Below are positions 12,647 to 23,676 of a stretch of DNA of 64,000 nt, in pieces. Under the pieces are notes generated by a model, which was not told where the DNA came from, did no database searches, and saw only the letters and a program-made list of their open reading frames with translations. Position 1 is the stretch's first letter. Every line of letters starts with the position of its first letter. The stretch is taken from contig OW028573.1 in assembly GCA_932294295.1 (NCBI GenBank), positions 12,606,155 to 12,670,154 on the forward strand, written 5' to 3'. The position numbers and the translations under genes are program-made. The stretch comes from Alitta virens. Taxonomy: Eukaryota; Annelida; Polychaeta; Phyllodocida; Nereididae.

Positions 12647-14899
12647 GTAAGTGTATATTATTTACACGGGACACTTGTGTCAACATTTTATGAACATGAG
12701 TTGTGTTATGTTTATACTGTCATACCATCATTGTTTATCTCATTGCATTCCACATCACTATCATCCGAAATGTAATTGTAGATGCCAAGACAACTACAAC
12801 TTGGCGATTGTTTGTATAATAATCTCAAATGATACGGTTTCAAAGGATGATAAGTGCGGTTTAATATGAATGAATAGGCCTGACTCTGCTTATAGTGACG
12901 TTTTCTGGAAATCCATGGGCTGTGAGCCAGTTATCAGACTGTGGTGTGTGGTGTGTTCTGCTGATTATCGCTAGGCGTCGCCACTAGGCTTATATCTTTG
13001 ATGTGTGAGGGGGGTGTGTTTCCCAGCCACAGTGCGATTGTGTGATGCATTCTATTGTTATTATGTTATTCTCACACTTTCACACAGAGATGTTTGTCTG
13101 TCTGGAAAGTATTTGTATGTATGCGTATGTATGTATAGTTTATTTAAAGTATTCAATCAGAAAAACAGTTTACAGTATAGACGTCAGTTATTTCACACAA
13201 TGCTTGGTATAATAAGGCAATTTTCACAACAATTTTATGTTTTTTAGCTGTCTAGTGTGCGTGTAGAGAGCCATGTAATTTAAAAAAAAAAATTCCAACT
13301 AATGACATGAGTGTAGAGGGTTCCATGGTTTATTGTCTGCTGCCATTACAGCACAATATTCTATGGCAATTCTATGCCAAGGATGTGGCATGTTTCAAAT
13401 GTATGATAAATAAAATAGCAGCCTTGGTACATATACACATATACAGTTAAGTGTGATGCTGACATTAGCAACTCGATTCTCTCTCACCAGATCTTTGAAT
13501 TCAGGATCATGTTACCACACAAAGATGGATATGTCCTTCTTTGTGGACTATACAGTATGCTAAACACTAGGAGAGAATGTATGCCAGTGAGGTTATCAGC
13601 AAAACTGTCATGTTTTTCGAGGAGTTAAACGGTGTCAAGTGTTGAAAGAGTGTACGTACTTCCAGTGTTTGTCTGTATACATTATTGCGCTGTTTGTTGA
13701 CATTGTGTGACCATTGTAACTGTAACAACCCAGTCTTTTACTTCGTAGACAACGTTTCGCCATAAATATTATCACCAAGGAACGTTAAGGTCACATCAAT
13801 AGACAATATGATTGGCTGCATTTTCCAGCCCATGAATTATTAATATCTCAGAGCAGTGTAGAGGACTGCTGCCATGAATGTATAGCTGTAGTAATGTGTA
13901 ATGTAAATCCAAGGATATATTTTGGCATGGAGAGCTTCGCTGAGGACATTCGGCTACTCACTGTGTTTATTTACACTGAACATGCCTAAAAGGCCAATGT
14001 ATCATTCGGAGGGGAAGGAACTTAGGAATGGTGGAATATCATGGCCTCATTGGCCTGACAATTGCTGCCATGTTGAAGTATTGATTGTTGTCAATCGAAC
14101 CACGTGTTGCGACTTGCACAATCATGAAGTACGTCAGAGGTATGACGAAACCTGATTACAAAATACATATGTACATCGATTGAAGGGTTTCTACGGTCAA
14201 CCAGTAAACGTTGAAGTGAAACGAGTTAAGTGGAAAGGCTTTTAAGTCGACAGAAACACGTCCTCCTGGGGGATTTACTGGCTTTTGCGCTTTGTGAGAA
14301 TATGGCTGCCCAGAGGCTCCTAGTGGGGATAATATAATGAGGGCGAAACTCGCTTGTGTCAGACATCTTCGACCCATGACATTTTGGGAACATTTAGGAA
14401 CATAGCTCTCAGCGGAACAGGAAGTGGATTATCTATTAGAGGGACAGGACGAGTGCAGGGTCCTGATAACAGCCATTGTTTCAGCAGCAGGAGCATCATA
14501 TTGGACGTGAGCCCAGTGATGACTCTGATGGCCACGTGGTTGCATATGTATATCTGTAGAATCCATCTTTACTGCTGAAAGGCGGATATTGGCAGGCTGA
14601 CTTCAGACAATACTCCTGCGTCCACATATCATTATACAGGGCATGGGCCTGCATATGCCAGCCACGTAAGGCTGCAGTCATTGCCTGCACAGTGAAACAT
14701 TATCTATGTGAGGGATAGGAATGGCTACACAGCAAGCTGGACAGACGCCTCATCAGTTTCAGCCTACCACTGTTTACCCACCCTTGATGCTGGCTCCAAA
14801 CATTTGTGCCCCCAACTGCGGTGTTTCATATTAACAGTGCTTGTTCTGGATTGCTAGATTAAATTTCTAGGAAGGCGGTTCATAGCATGCAGCAATCGC

Positions 14900-15477
14900 C
14901 GTGAAATTTGGGAATCGCGTGGAGAAAGACCGTTAGATGTTCACAAGCCTTAATAAGTGGCGACAGAATCTCTTAAGAAGTGACCGAAGGGCTCAGGTCT
15001 CGTGCAACAAGAGAAGGACCGAGAGTGACACGCGAGAGGTGGGACGAGGTGGGACAAGGTGGGACAAGGTGGGACACTGAGCTGGGTTGCTGATGGAGAC
15101 GGATGTCTTGGCCTCATCTTCTTCAGTCTCCTGCTGCATCAACTAGCATCCTTCCTTCCTGCATCTCTGATCGATGATAGACGACGACTCCTGTTAGCAA
15201 GGCAATCCAAGCAAGACCCGACACGTCACCCAAGTCAGTCAGTCAGATACCTGCGTCCCTTATTAGCATCCTGTTACTCTGCATCAGCAACTGCAGGAGG
15301 CTGCTGTACTCAGGGTAGGCTGCTGCAACAGGCCTATCCAGCCTTGCCTAAAAATAAGCAGGGCTTTAAACAACGCAATACTGCAGGCAGCCCCATCATT
15401 GTGTATACTGACTGTGCGGAGTATAGGGTGAATCTGGGTCAGAGCTACCAGGGAATCTAGTGCCAAGATACCAAGAG
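14900..15477 (+). promoter_or_regulatory. PDE4: Probable 5' UTR / promoter region of PDE4 exon A
   Basis: This is the stretch before the start codon of first exon A. It holds three near-copies of GGGACAAGGT at about 15047-15077 and a perfect MEF2-type site, CTAAAAATAA, at 15348-15357. An in-frame TAG at 15424-15426 closes the exon A frame upstream of its ATG. No clear TATA box was seen. A longer overlapping open frame in another phase (15059-15460) looks like chance. The transcription start is not visible. Confidence 0.4.
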
Positions 15478-15893
15478 ATGGCTGCTGGTAGGCGAACTTT
15501 CATGGAACAATTCAACAGCAGCATGAGCTCACTTGGCTCAGACAGTGTGTTCTTGGAAGACACTCCACCCAGCATCATGCTACCGGGATCCAGAGCCCGC
15601 ACCACACTGTTATCCAGTGGATCCTCTGCCGGAACTATGGTGGACTCCGACTTCCACAGCCCCATAGACCTCTCCTCTTCCGCTTCCTCTTTCGCCTACA
15701 GGAGATATGTGGTCACCGAATCAGCCAAGTCCGATTTAAGAAGACCAGACATCACTGACCACTTGCAAAGCCCTTTGAGATTCACTCGTTCCATCTCCAA
15801 CATTGACCACCCCAATGGACTGCAGCTTAGCCACCATAGGAGATACCGGACAGTGTCCACTGGACTCTTTAGGTACAAACATGTGACCCCTGG
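15478..15893 (+). CDS. PDE4: PDE4 alternative first coding exon A (long form N-terminus)
   Basis: This exon encodes the N-terminal 138 residues of a long PDE4 isoform plus two bases of codon 139. I chose the ATG at 15478 because an in-frame TAG lies 52 bases upstream and the context has G at -3 and G at +4. The donor is GG|GTGAGT; the leftover GG joins T at 29194 to give Gly and then FDVENG, the conserved UCR1 start. The product is Ser-rich with an acidic patch (LEDTPP) and basophilic-kinase-type motifs near the end (RFTRSIS, HRRYRTVS). N-terminal exons of PDE4 long forms direct localisation and partner binding; the partner here is unknown. A second, weaker in-phase donor (AG|GTACAA, exon end 15872) could give a form seven codons shorter. 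Confidence 0.75.
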
Positions 15894-18745
15894 GTGAGTA
15901 AACCACTTTCCTTCACTCTCAACTCTTTCCTTCACTCTCAACTCAGGACTGTCTTCTAAAACACCTCAAGATATCTTTACCTGTGATACCTCACAGTGTA
16001 TGATTAAAATTGTTTGTCCTACCTGATCCTCGTCAATTTCCCACTATCAGTTTGCTACTATCCATCCATTTTCCACCATTTTTTTCAACCTTTGCATAGT
16101 AGATTGCACTCATTTATGCAGCATCTGTTCGCAGCTTCAGCTGTATTTTGATCGATCACCTTCGCTCTCATCTTTTTAGTAACCTTTCCTCTCTTTTTGT
16201 CTACTTCTCATTTTGTAGTTAACCTGGTTTTTAGGAACAAGCTACTTCTTAGTAACTCCCCCCCCCCCCATCCTGGCTGTACCTCTAACTTGTTTGCCTG
16301 AAACCTGACCCCTAATGTGCGTAATACACACGTCTAGTCCTCAAGAATTATGACCCATCCTGGCAGTTGCTATCCGGCGAGAATTTTGCTGCAAGGATTT
16401 TTACTATCGAATGAGATGGGTCAGGTATATTGTGAAGATGCTGGAGTTTACTTGGATCGATGCTTGTCACTGTACTAATGCACTATTACGATGCTACTAA
16501 CAGTGCAAGAGGCTTGAGAATGTGGCAGGCTGTAGCTTATGGCACTATAGTGTAACTAGCATCCCTGGTTGCCACGGCATCCATCGATACTGTTAATTGC
16601 CCAATTACTTCATATGTTGATCTAGTACGTTGGTCGAATGGTTTTAATGTGTAGTGCAGATGGAAATTAAGCACATAAGTGCGTTTACTATGAATTATAG
16701 GAAGATGATAGCTAAACTTAACCAGGTGTAGTTCGAAATTCTAAGGAAGAAGAAATCCTGAAGAATTGCAATAAAACACCAAAATTCCCATCATACGTGC
16801 ATACTCTGTTTCGTATTGTAAAGCAATGCACAAGTGCCTAGAATTGGCCATAGTTGAATTTGAATGCATAAAAAGAAAATGTCCTTGTTTTTAATGCATT
16901 TAAGAAAACACCAGTAATGGTATTCAGTGTAAATCATATTTAAAATGCATATTTCATAACATTGGAGAGCCAGGCTGTTTCAGTTTGCCCCAATGTCAGC
17001 CTCACTGAACTGGAGGCAACCTCCTGTTGTGCATAATGCAGGCAGACTAATGCATGCCAGTGTGATGCAAACAATGCAAAAAGAGCACAGCCAACTATTT
17101 GTTGTTCTTATCCCTTTATCATACTTGCCAAGATCAATGCAAACACTCTTTGCAAAAAGCAAAAGTACCAACAGGTATATAAGAAATATGGATTAGGAAA
17201 ATAGGGAAAAACTGAAATGTTTTCAGACAAGACAAAAATGTACGTTATCTGTTTATCCAGAGATGAGTACAGGTAGATGTTGCTTTAGATGTTAGACGTT
17301 GCTGTAGATGTAGTGGTTAAGCCTATATGCTAGTAGAACACCTACTGTATGTAGTCTATAATGGCCATTTTTACAAGTGGGTGTTCAGAATGATGCAGTT
17401 TTTGCTACTATGTTGAAAAGTAATAATTTACACATTACAAGGTACCTCATTATTCGGATGCTATATTTATACTGTACACAAACTAATGAATGCCAAAATC
17501 CCACAACTGGGGGCCCTTGGATTTACGTGTAATAGTCAACACGGCGATTCATTATCAGGGAATAAATAAGGAGTAGCACAGCTCCTGATTAGAGCAAAGA
17601 TTTCGTGGGCAGGGCAAAAAGTTTTCCCCACCATGCATCATCCTCTATCTACAGTTATGTAAATAACTTCTAGGGGTTAGCTGTGCATGGGACTCCCAAA
17701 TTATGTATACTGTATACCCGAGCTGTATACACATCTTGTAAGATCTAATGTACTACATGTTTGTGTAAACGAAGCTGCACACATCATTTGCACATACCTT
17801 ATTTTTTGCTTTTGTGAATTATGTGTCGGTTAAATGGTAGTCAAGGTCACTTGTCGCCCATTAATTTCTGGCGATAGTTTTAAGACTTTGTAGAAGTTTT
17901 ATATACTGGTACACCGCCCTCCAAAATATAGGACGAGTGTACACATTGGTCAAAGTGGTCTTATATTTTTTGGGGGCAGTGTATGTGTATGGTGCAATGG
18001 TCATGCTTTGGCAGGTTCATTGGTAGGCAAGAGTTTACTTCATAGCTTCTATAACATTGCCTGCTTTGGAAACTAATCAAATTAAATCAATTATCAAGTA
18101 ATTGATTTCATTGTTATTCCCATATGGTATGACATGCATTGTTAAAATTCGTCAACTTTAAAATGTTTTTTAGTCATACTTGGAAGGCAGGAATCCCAGA
18201 GGTTATTATTCACAGGAAAGCTTGGCTTTTCCTTAAATGTTTGTAAATTTAAAAGTTGCCACAGACGTCATTGATGGCATGCATAATGTCTTTGTCAAAA
18301 ATGGAGAAGTTGGCATTCACTTATATCACATTGATTTGAATCAGGCCGAGGGGAATTTTTATAATTATCAGCCTGGCAGTCTGGTGTGGGTTACGTCAGA
18401 ACACCAAATTCCATAATCATTGTGACTTTGTGAAACTCTGCTTTGTCAGAGTAATTGTTGTCAAACTATGCAGCTCCCTGTTCTGGCTCTTACTGGGGTC
18501 ACTGGCGACGTTCACTGGCGCCTCTTTTACGTCACCATGACGTCATCCGCCACGCAGAGCGTGACTTGCCTTGTGCCATCACCAGGCAATTAGGCCAACA
18601 ACCCCCTCACCCCCATCGATCCCATCTCCATAGATCTAGCACGATTGCAGATGCAGATCCATGGTTTCAAGGCAGCATTAAAATGATCACTTGATACTAT
18701 ACTGTTGCTTCATGAATCTCAGAGTTCTACTATAGACACAAGTGA

Positions 18746-18930
18746 TATACTATACTATACTATACTATACTATACATTACTATATTATACTATACTGTAC
18801 TATACTGTACTGTACTGTACTGTACTGTACTATACTGTACTATACTATACTATACTATACTATACTATACTATACTATACTATACTGAACTCTACTGCAC
18901 TGTACTGTACTATAATATACTATACTATAC
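18746..18930. repeat. (TATAC)n / (TGTAC)n pentanucleotide array
   Basis: About 37 pentamers. TATAC dominates at both ends and a block of TGTAC sits in the middle, with a few variants such as TGCAC and TCTAC. The block structure suggests local spread of the TGTAC variant within the array. Confidence 0.95.
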
Positions 18931-19299
18931 TTTAATGCAGAAGTCAAGAAACCCCCTATGAATGTCCATGTAACTACATGGATCACATCTCTTGTTTAAT
19001 GATGACTGAACTGGACTTTTTGTATGTAATACCCTCTAAAAAAACACCCTGCATCATCCAAACGTTATATCACATTCTAGGCATGCAAGGGGTTCATATT
19101 TGCATTTACGTATGCCTATGTATGCATACATATTCATACATCAGTAAAATATGAGCATGTCGATTCGCAGGCATTTGACTTCGTCAGAATAGGCTTATAG
19201 AGTTAAAAATAAAAATTAATATTAAGAAGATGATTTATCTTTATCGGTATATATCAATTGCAGGTGAGACTTGATGGGAATGCCCCTAAGGGAATTACC

Positions 19300-19492
19300 A
19301 TGCAAGAATGACGTCATGATGGCGCCACTGTTGGCACGTGGAGCCAAGAGCGGAAGTGTCGCTCGAGTGCACGTTCGTCTCACGCGAACCACCGGAAGTC
19401 CTCCTGGTATTCGACAGTTGTAGTCCGCTTTGTAGTCAAGTCATTGCTGAATTCCCCCGTGTGTTCTCTAGTGATATTGTGCTTCAAGAGCA
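19300..19492 (+). promoter_or_regulatory. Promoter-like segment: CRE, E-box, two ETS sites, possible non-coding first exon
   Basis: Within about 90 bases lie a perfect CRE (TGACGTCA, 19309-19316), an E-box CACGTG (19335-19340), and two ETS-type sites, CGGAAGTG (19351-19358) and ACCGGAAGT (19391-19399). The segment is richer in CpG than its surroundings. No TATA box is seen, as is usual for CpG-rich promoters. About 95 bases downstream is a donor-like CA|GTAAGC (exon end 19492), so a non-coding first exon is possible. It could feed the PDE4 UCR1 exon, or be an enhancer. The motifs are seen directly; promoter function is inferred. Confidence 0.4.
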
Positions 19493-21136
19493 GTAAGCAG
19501 CAGACTGTGATCCCAAATCCAATTTGACAAGATTTTGCTGACGTCTTTAAGCAATTTCCTGCCGCAGTATCTCGTCCGTTATGTTTTCAATTGCCTCAGC
19601 AGTTGCCTCAGCAGTTGCATATGACGTGTGTGTGTCCTCCATACCTCTTATATCTGTTTTTCTTAGATTCGTTTTTGCACCTCTTTAACGGTAGTTTGCA
19701 CTCTAGTGGTTAAGTAAACATGGAAAAATGGCTGCATGGAGAAAATGAAAGCAGGAAATACAAATTGTCGTTCGCATCGACCGCAGAATGTTCCACTCGA
19801 ATGTGGTGTCCAACAGCCATTGAGAGCATCAGGTGGAAGCAAGGTCAACCTCCTTGCTATTGCTTATCTAGAGTTTGCTTCCAACACGTTTGCTTCTCAG
19901 CAGTTGCTAACTGTTCTAACAGCCTCTGGGGTTAGACCCATCTCTTGAGTACTCTGAGAACTGATAAGCATCAATGGGCTAGTGCTGTTGCTACAGCTTC
20001 TGAACCCCAAGCAGGTAATGACCTTCTCAGGAATGCTAACATGTCGTCCATCTACATGGGATGGGTGTTTATCGCTGTGATGAAGTATCCCAGGCAGGCT
20101 CCCGGTTGCTAGACTCTACTCAGCCACCAGAAAGGCTTACTGACTTCTCTGACTGACCACACGCCGCTCACAAAATATCAGATAGTAAATAAGAGCTAAG
20201 TGAACATCAGATTTCTCGGGCTACCACTCGCCCTGCTAGTTTTGGGATAGTAGTGTGTTGGAGATTCACGCATGGGGCTATTCATTGCTTGCCTCAATCA
20301 GATTCACTTTAACTTTGACGCCATAATAATGACGTCATCATAGCAATTGTTCAGGTTCTTGTATTCTATACTGCCCCCAAGAGAATTTGGTCAGTCTGTC
20401 TTGGCCAGTCTTGTGGTTGTAAGATGCTTCATTGTTCATTACCTAGAGATACATGACGTCATCTATTGTGTCAGTCTCATGAGACTCTCATCCAATTAAC
20501 ATAAAGACAATGGTATGCTTTGTAGTACTGAAGAGTGTACATCATAATAACGTAGTAGCATGGCCTTTCTGTGATACTTTATACCTTCCCGCCTAACCTA
20601 TGGCCTTAGAGCATCTTTCATGTGGCATTCGCTGTGGTTGGAGTAAGCTTGGATGAATAGTCCAAGGAGTAAGATACATTTGTACATTCACAAGTTCAAC
20701 TCAGCTTCAGCTTCATATGAAATATAATGATGATGGCACTTTATTTACATGGTGGGGTTCAGTTGCAAGATACTATTAATTACACAAACTACTAGTACTT
20801 TGTACATAACGTTTAATCATCAGGCTTAACGAACCCATTGATTATACAAACAATGTGCCGTATAGCAATCGTACGCTTGTTCGTCTAGCAATTGCATGTA
20901 CATTGCTCAAATAACCTGCTGCATTTGCTTTCAATTGCTTCCGTCATGCAAAAGTATATTTGCAGTTGTAAGTGTTCATCTCATTGTGCCAGTACGAATT
21001 GTGACGAGTTGATTATTCAGCTCTTTGTGGTTGCTGTTTTGTTGATGCTCCGCTTGCTGTTCTTGGTGAGAGTTTTGTAAGTGATGGGAAGAGATGCAGC
21101 ATGCCTTTGTAGGTGATGCTGAGTGCAAGGATGGGT

Positions 21137-21193
21137 GCAGCAGCAGTGGCATCAACAGCAGCATCAGCAGCAACAGCAGCAGCAGCAGCAGTA
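21137..21193. repeat. (CAG)n tract, interrupted
   Basis: CAG-rich tract with CAT and CAA interruptions, about 19 triplets. Part of the window-wide population of CTG/CAG tracts; neighbouring tracts lie at about 22078-22113 (CAT/CAG) and 22218-22241 (CTG). Confidence 0.9.
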
Positions 21194-23096
21194 GAGCTTT
21201 TGCGTCATCTTTGACCAGGCACTGCTGATGTCATTGCTTCACATCCAGGCCTTATCTGTCATGGGCCATTGTGACGTAAGGAGCTCCCCTCCTCATCATT
21301 TCACCTGCATCCCTTCTGTTGCAACTTGTACAAGTTGGATGCATCTGATGTGTACGTGTGACTTATGATGGTTTCTGCAACTTTCCAATACCACTTTCTT
21401 TGTATGCCGCCCAGCTAAGTGCTCACTTTGTCATTTGCAACTGAAGCTACTTGCACCGAACTTGCGCTTGAGATTGCAAGGAAGGACTTATTTAATGTAC
21501 TAGACTTATATTCTAGGCGAAGTCAGTTGTATTACTAGTTAGATTTGACACACAAAGTTCACTTAAGTCCAGTAGCATAGACTAAATATGGATAGAGAGG
21601 AATGCCTTAATTCCCAACACCACAGAATTAGTCTCAGTTATGCATAATCCTTGAGAGGATTGTTCGAGCAGATGTATGTGTTGAATGAGTCGTGACTGAA
21701 AAGTATCTATGTCGCATGAGCTGGAACTGGCCAGTGCTAGTTTTCGATAGTGGAGTTCTGCTTTTGCTATCAACAACTTGGATGGAGGACTGCAGGATAT
21801 TACAGCTGCTAGCATCAGATCGATGTGTTCCTTCCTCAATCCCTCTCTAGGTTAGGGATGCGGCTGCTGCTGCTGCTGGCTCGATCTGCAGGGGATGCAG
21901 TTACCACATCACTGGCTGTTCTGGATGCTGCTTTGTCTGTTGCCACTCTCAGCCTGCATCATTGTGACGTAGGGTTCCACCTTGATGTCCTCATACAGGC
22001 AGCGCCATCTGTGTACATTATATGACGCGTCATATGACATGACAAAGATGGATGACGCAAGTTGACCACACCACGTGTCATTATTTATCATCATCATCAT
22101 CAGCAGCAGCAGTAACAACAACATCAAGAACCCTGTTCGTCCTGGACCACGTTGACTTACCAGCCAGCAAAGAGTTGTTAGCTTGTTGGCTGCCCAATAT
22201 TGATCACACACACAAGTTGCTGCTGCTGCTGCTGCTGCTGCTTGTCTCCTGGCTGCTGCTGCAGTTCCTCTTGCTCTGTCCCTGCTTGCTGCTTCCTTCT
22301 CAGCCTGCAGTGCTGGATCAACATCTTCGTCATCAGCTCAGCAGCTGCAGTAACATGCGGAACTCGTGATGAGGGACCTCCATGCAGATGGGCCCATTGG
22401 CAACAACAACAAACTTCTAGCTCTGTCATTCTCTCCTCATCAGATGATTAGATAACACCACACTGCGCTCCATCTGCACCCTGCTGGTCATGGAATACCT
22501 GAAACATTAGAACCATTAGCACCTTGTTTAAAACCGTTCAGTAATCATTATCTGTCAGTCTGGGTGCAGCTAATGGGCACGAGATTATCACATTATCACA
22601 TCACATTATTACTCACTTGTCTTGATTGATTGAGCATAGGAGTGGTGCACACACAGGTTCTGTGCTTATAAACAGCGTGGATTTCTGCATTGGATTTCAA
22701 TGATTTATTAAAGGAAGATCTGTGACTTCGCATAACTCTGATTGAATAAGCTCTGGATTGGATTGTTGTCCGTTGACATCTGCCTGTCCCATCGATTCAG
22801 TCTGCACGAACTGCACACTGTGCAATGCATCTGAGTCAGCCATCCGTGAGGGGAGCACCCAATAGGAATTAAGGAAGTTTTTCATGCAGCCAAGAAAACC
22901 TCCTGTCGGCAGGCATCTCGAAGGACTTCTCGGGTGCACCTGTGACTTATATACATTTCTGGGAACGCTTCATGACTGATATTATGTTAAATAACGAGTG
23001 TCTGTGAGAGGCGTTTACCTGCAAGTTGCACGTGTTTGCGAGCCGCTGTATCTGGCACGAGGAGAGCTCTGATTCTGTGTCTGATGACGTCAACCG

Positions 23097-23097
<1 letters not shown>

Positions 23098-23138
<41 letters not shown>

Positions 23139-23166
23139 CGAGAGAGAAAGAGAGAGAGAGAGAGAG
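23098..23166. repeat. (GA)n dinucleotide repeat
   Basis: Nearly pure GA/AG run with a few AAAG and GCGAG interruptions, about 330 bases upstream of first exon B. Runs of this type are bound by GAGA-type factors in some animals, but there is no direct support for that here. Confidence 0.95.
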
Positions 23167-23230
23167 GTGAGCTCTGCTATTGCTGCATTGTGAATTCACT
23201 GCTAGACCAAAAGGGACTTAAGGCAGCCGC

Positions 23231-23237
23231 TATAAGG
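23231..23237 (+). promoter_or_regulatory. PDE4: TATA-like element upstream of exon B
   Basis: TATAAGG lies 261 bases before the exon B start codon. If used, transcription would start near 23262 and give a 5' leader of about 235 bases. The motif is seen; its use is a guess. Confidence 0.25.
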
Positions 23238-23397
23238 CTTCGGTTGTCTTTGCTGCATATCAAAGTGTTTTGTGGTGTACTGCTGCATGGGGTGCACATA
23301 AAAGCTGTGTATACAATTGCTGCTGACAATTTGCACTGCTCCTGAACAGCTGAAAACCTAAATGCCTGCATGTCAACAAAAGCCACCCAGTACATAA

Positions 23398-23446
23398 GGA
23401 CCTGGGGTGACCTGTGGTGACCTGGGGTGACCTGTGGTGACCTGGC
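23398..23446. repeat. 10-base tandem repeat GACCTGGGGT / GACCTGTGGT
   Basis: Nearly five units of 10 bases in which the G and T variants alternate, so the real period is 20 bases. It would lie in the exon B 5' leader or promoter, 52 bases before the ATG. Confidence 0.85.
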
Positions 23447-23497
23447 ACTTGTTTGATCTGGAGTCACACGAGATCATGCTTACCTTTTGACTTGTGA

Positions 23498-23676
23498 ATG
23501 TTGCCCGGCTGGAACGGTCTGAGGGCTCTGGGGGTCTGGATTGTGGGTCATGTGGCCAACCTGGTCGGGATAGTGACCTCGACAGAGCCCCTTTACAATG
23601 CACGACACCTTGAGGATGGTATTGAGGAAGACCTTCTACAGGACAGGCCCTCGTCTCCCTCTATCTACGACGTCAG
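23498..23676 (+). CDS. PDE4: PDE4 alternative first coding exon B (long form N-terminus)
   Basis: The frame opens with an ATG placed directly after an in-frame TGA and runs 59 codons to a donor AG|GTATGT, leaving two bases. AG joins T at 29194 to give Ser followed by FDVENG, so the phase fits UCR1 exactly. The N-terminal third is hydrophobic (GVWIVGHVANLVGIV, about residues 12-26), which could touch or cross a membrane. The rest is acidic (EDGIEEDLLQD) and ends SSPSIYDV, much like sequence that precedes UCR1 in other PDE4 proteins. I infer an alternative promoter producing a differently targeted long form. The start rests on the open frame; the acidic part could instead be an internal exon, but I see no better acceptor. 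Confidence 0.6.

Larger units (their letters stand above)
18538..20461. promoter_or_regulatory. Cluster of four perfect CRE palindromes
   Basis: TGACGTCA occurs at 18538-18545, 19309-19316, 20330-20337 and 20454-20461. All four have the wider form ATGACGTCAT. This is the consensus binding site of CREB/ATF bZIP factors. PDE4 genes in mammals are known to have cAMP-inducible internal promoters, so a cluster between two first exons of a PDE4 gene is plausible as a feedback element. Confidence 0.45.
15894..23497 (+). other. PDE4: Intron of PDE4 between exons A and B
   Basis: Intronic for isoform A. It holds a C12 tract (16258-16269), a TATAC/TGTAC pentamer array, a promoter-like segment near 19.3 kb, five perfect CRE palindromes, CAG/CTG tracts and a GA tract. 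An ATG frame at 19720-19935 with a good Kozak context ends without a usable donor, so I do not call it a gene. Otherwise I see nothing coding. Confidence 0.7.

Noticed and set aside
19720..19948. Two overlapping ATG frames downstream of the promoter-like segment at 19.3 kb
   Set aside because: Good Kozak context for the first, but both end in stops before the next plausible donor (20013) and neither resembles a PDE4 N-terminus.
22052..22451. Several overlapping frames with Leu, Cys, Gln or Ser runs
   Set aside because: Generated by CAG/CTG/CAT tracts on both strands; mutually exclusive and unsupported.
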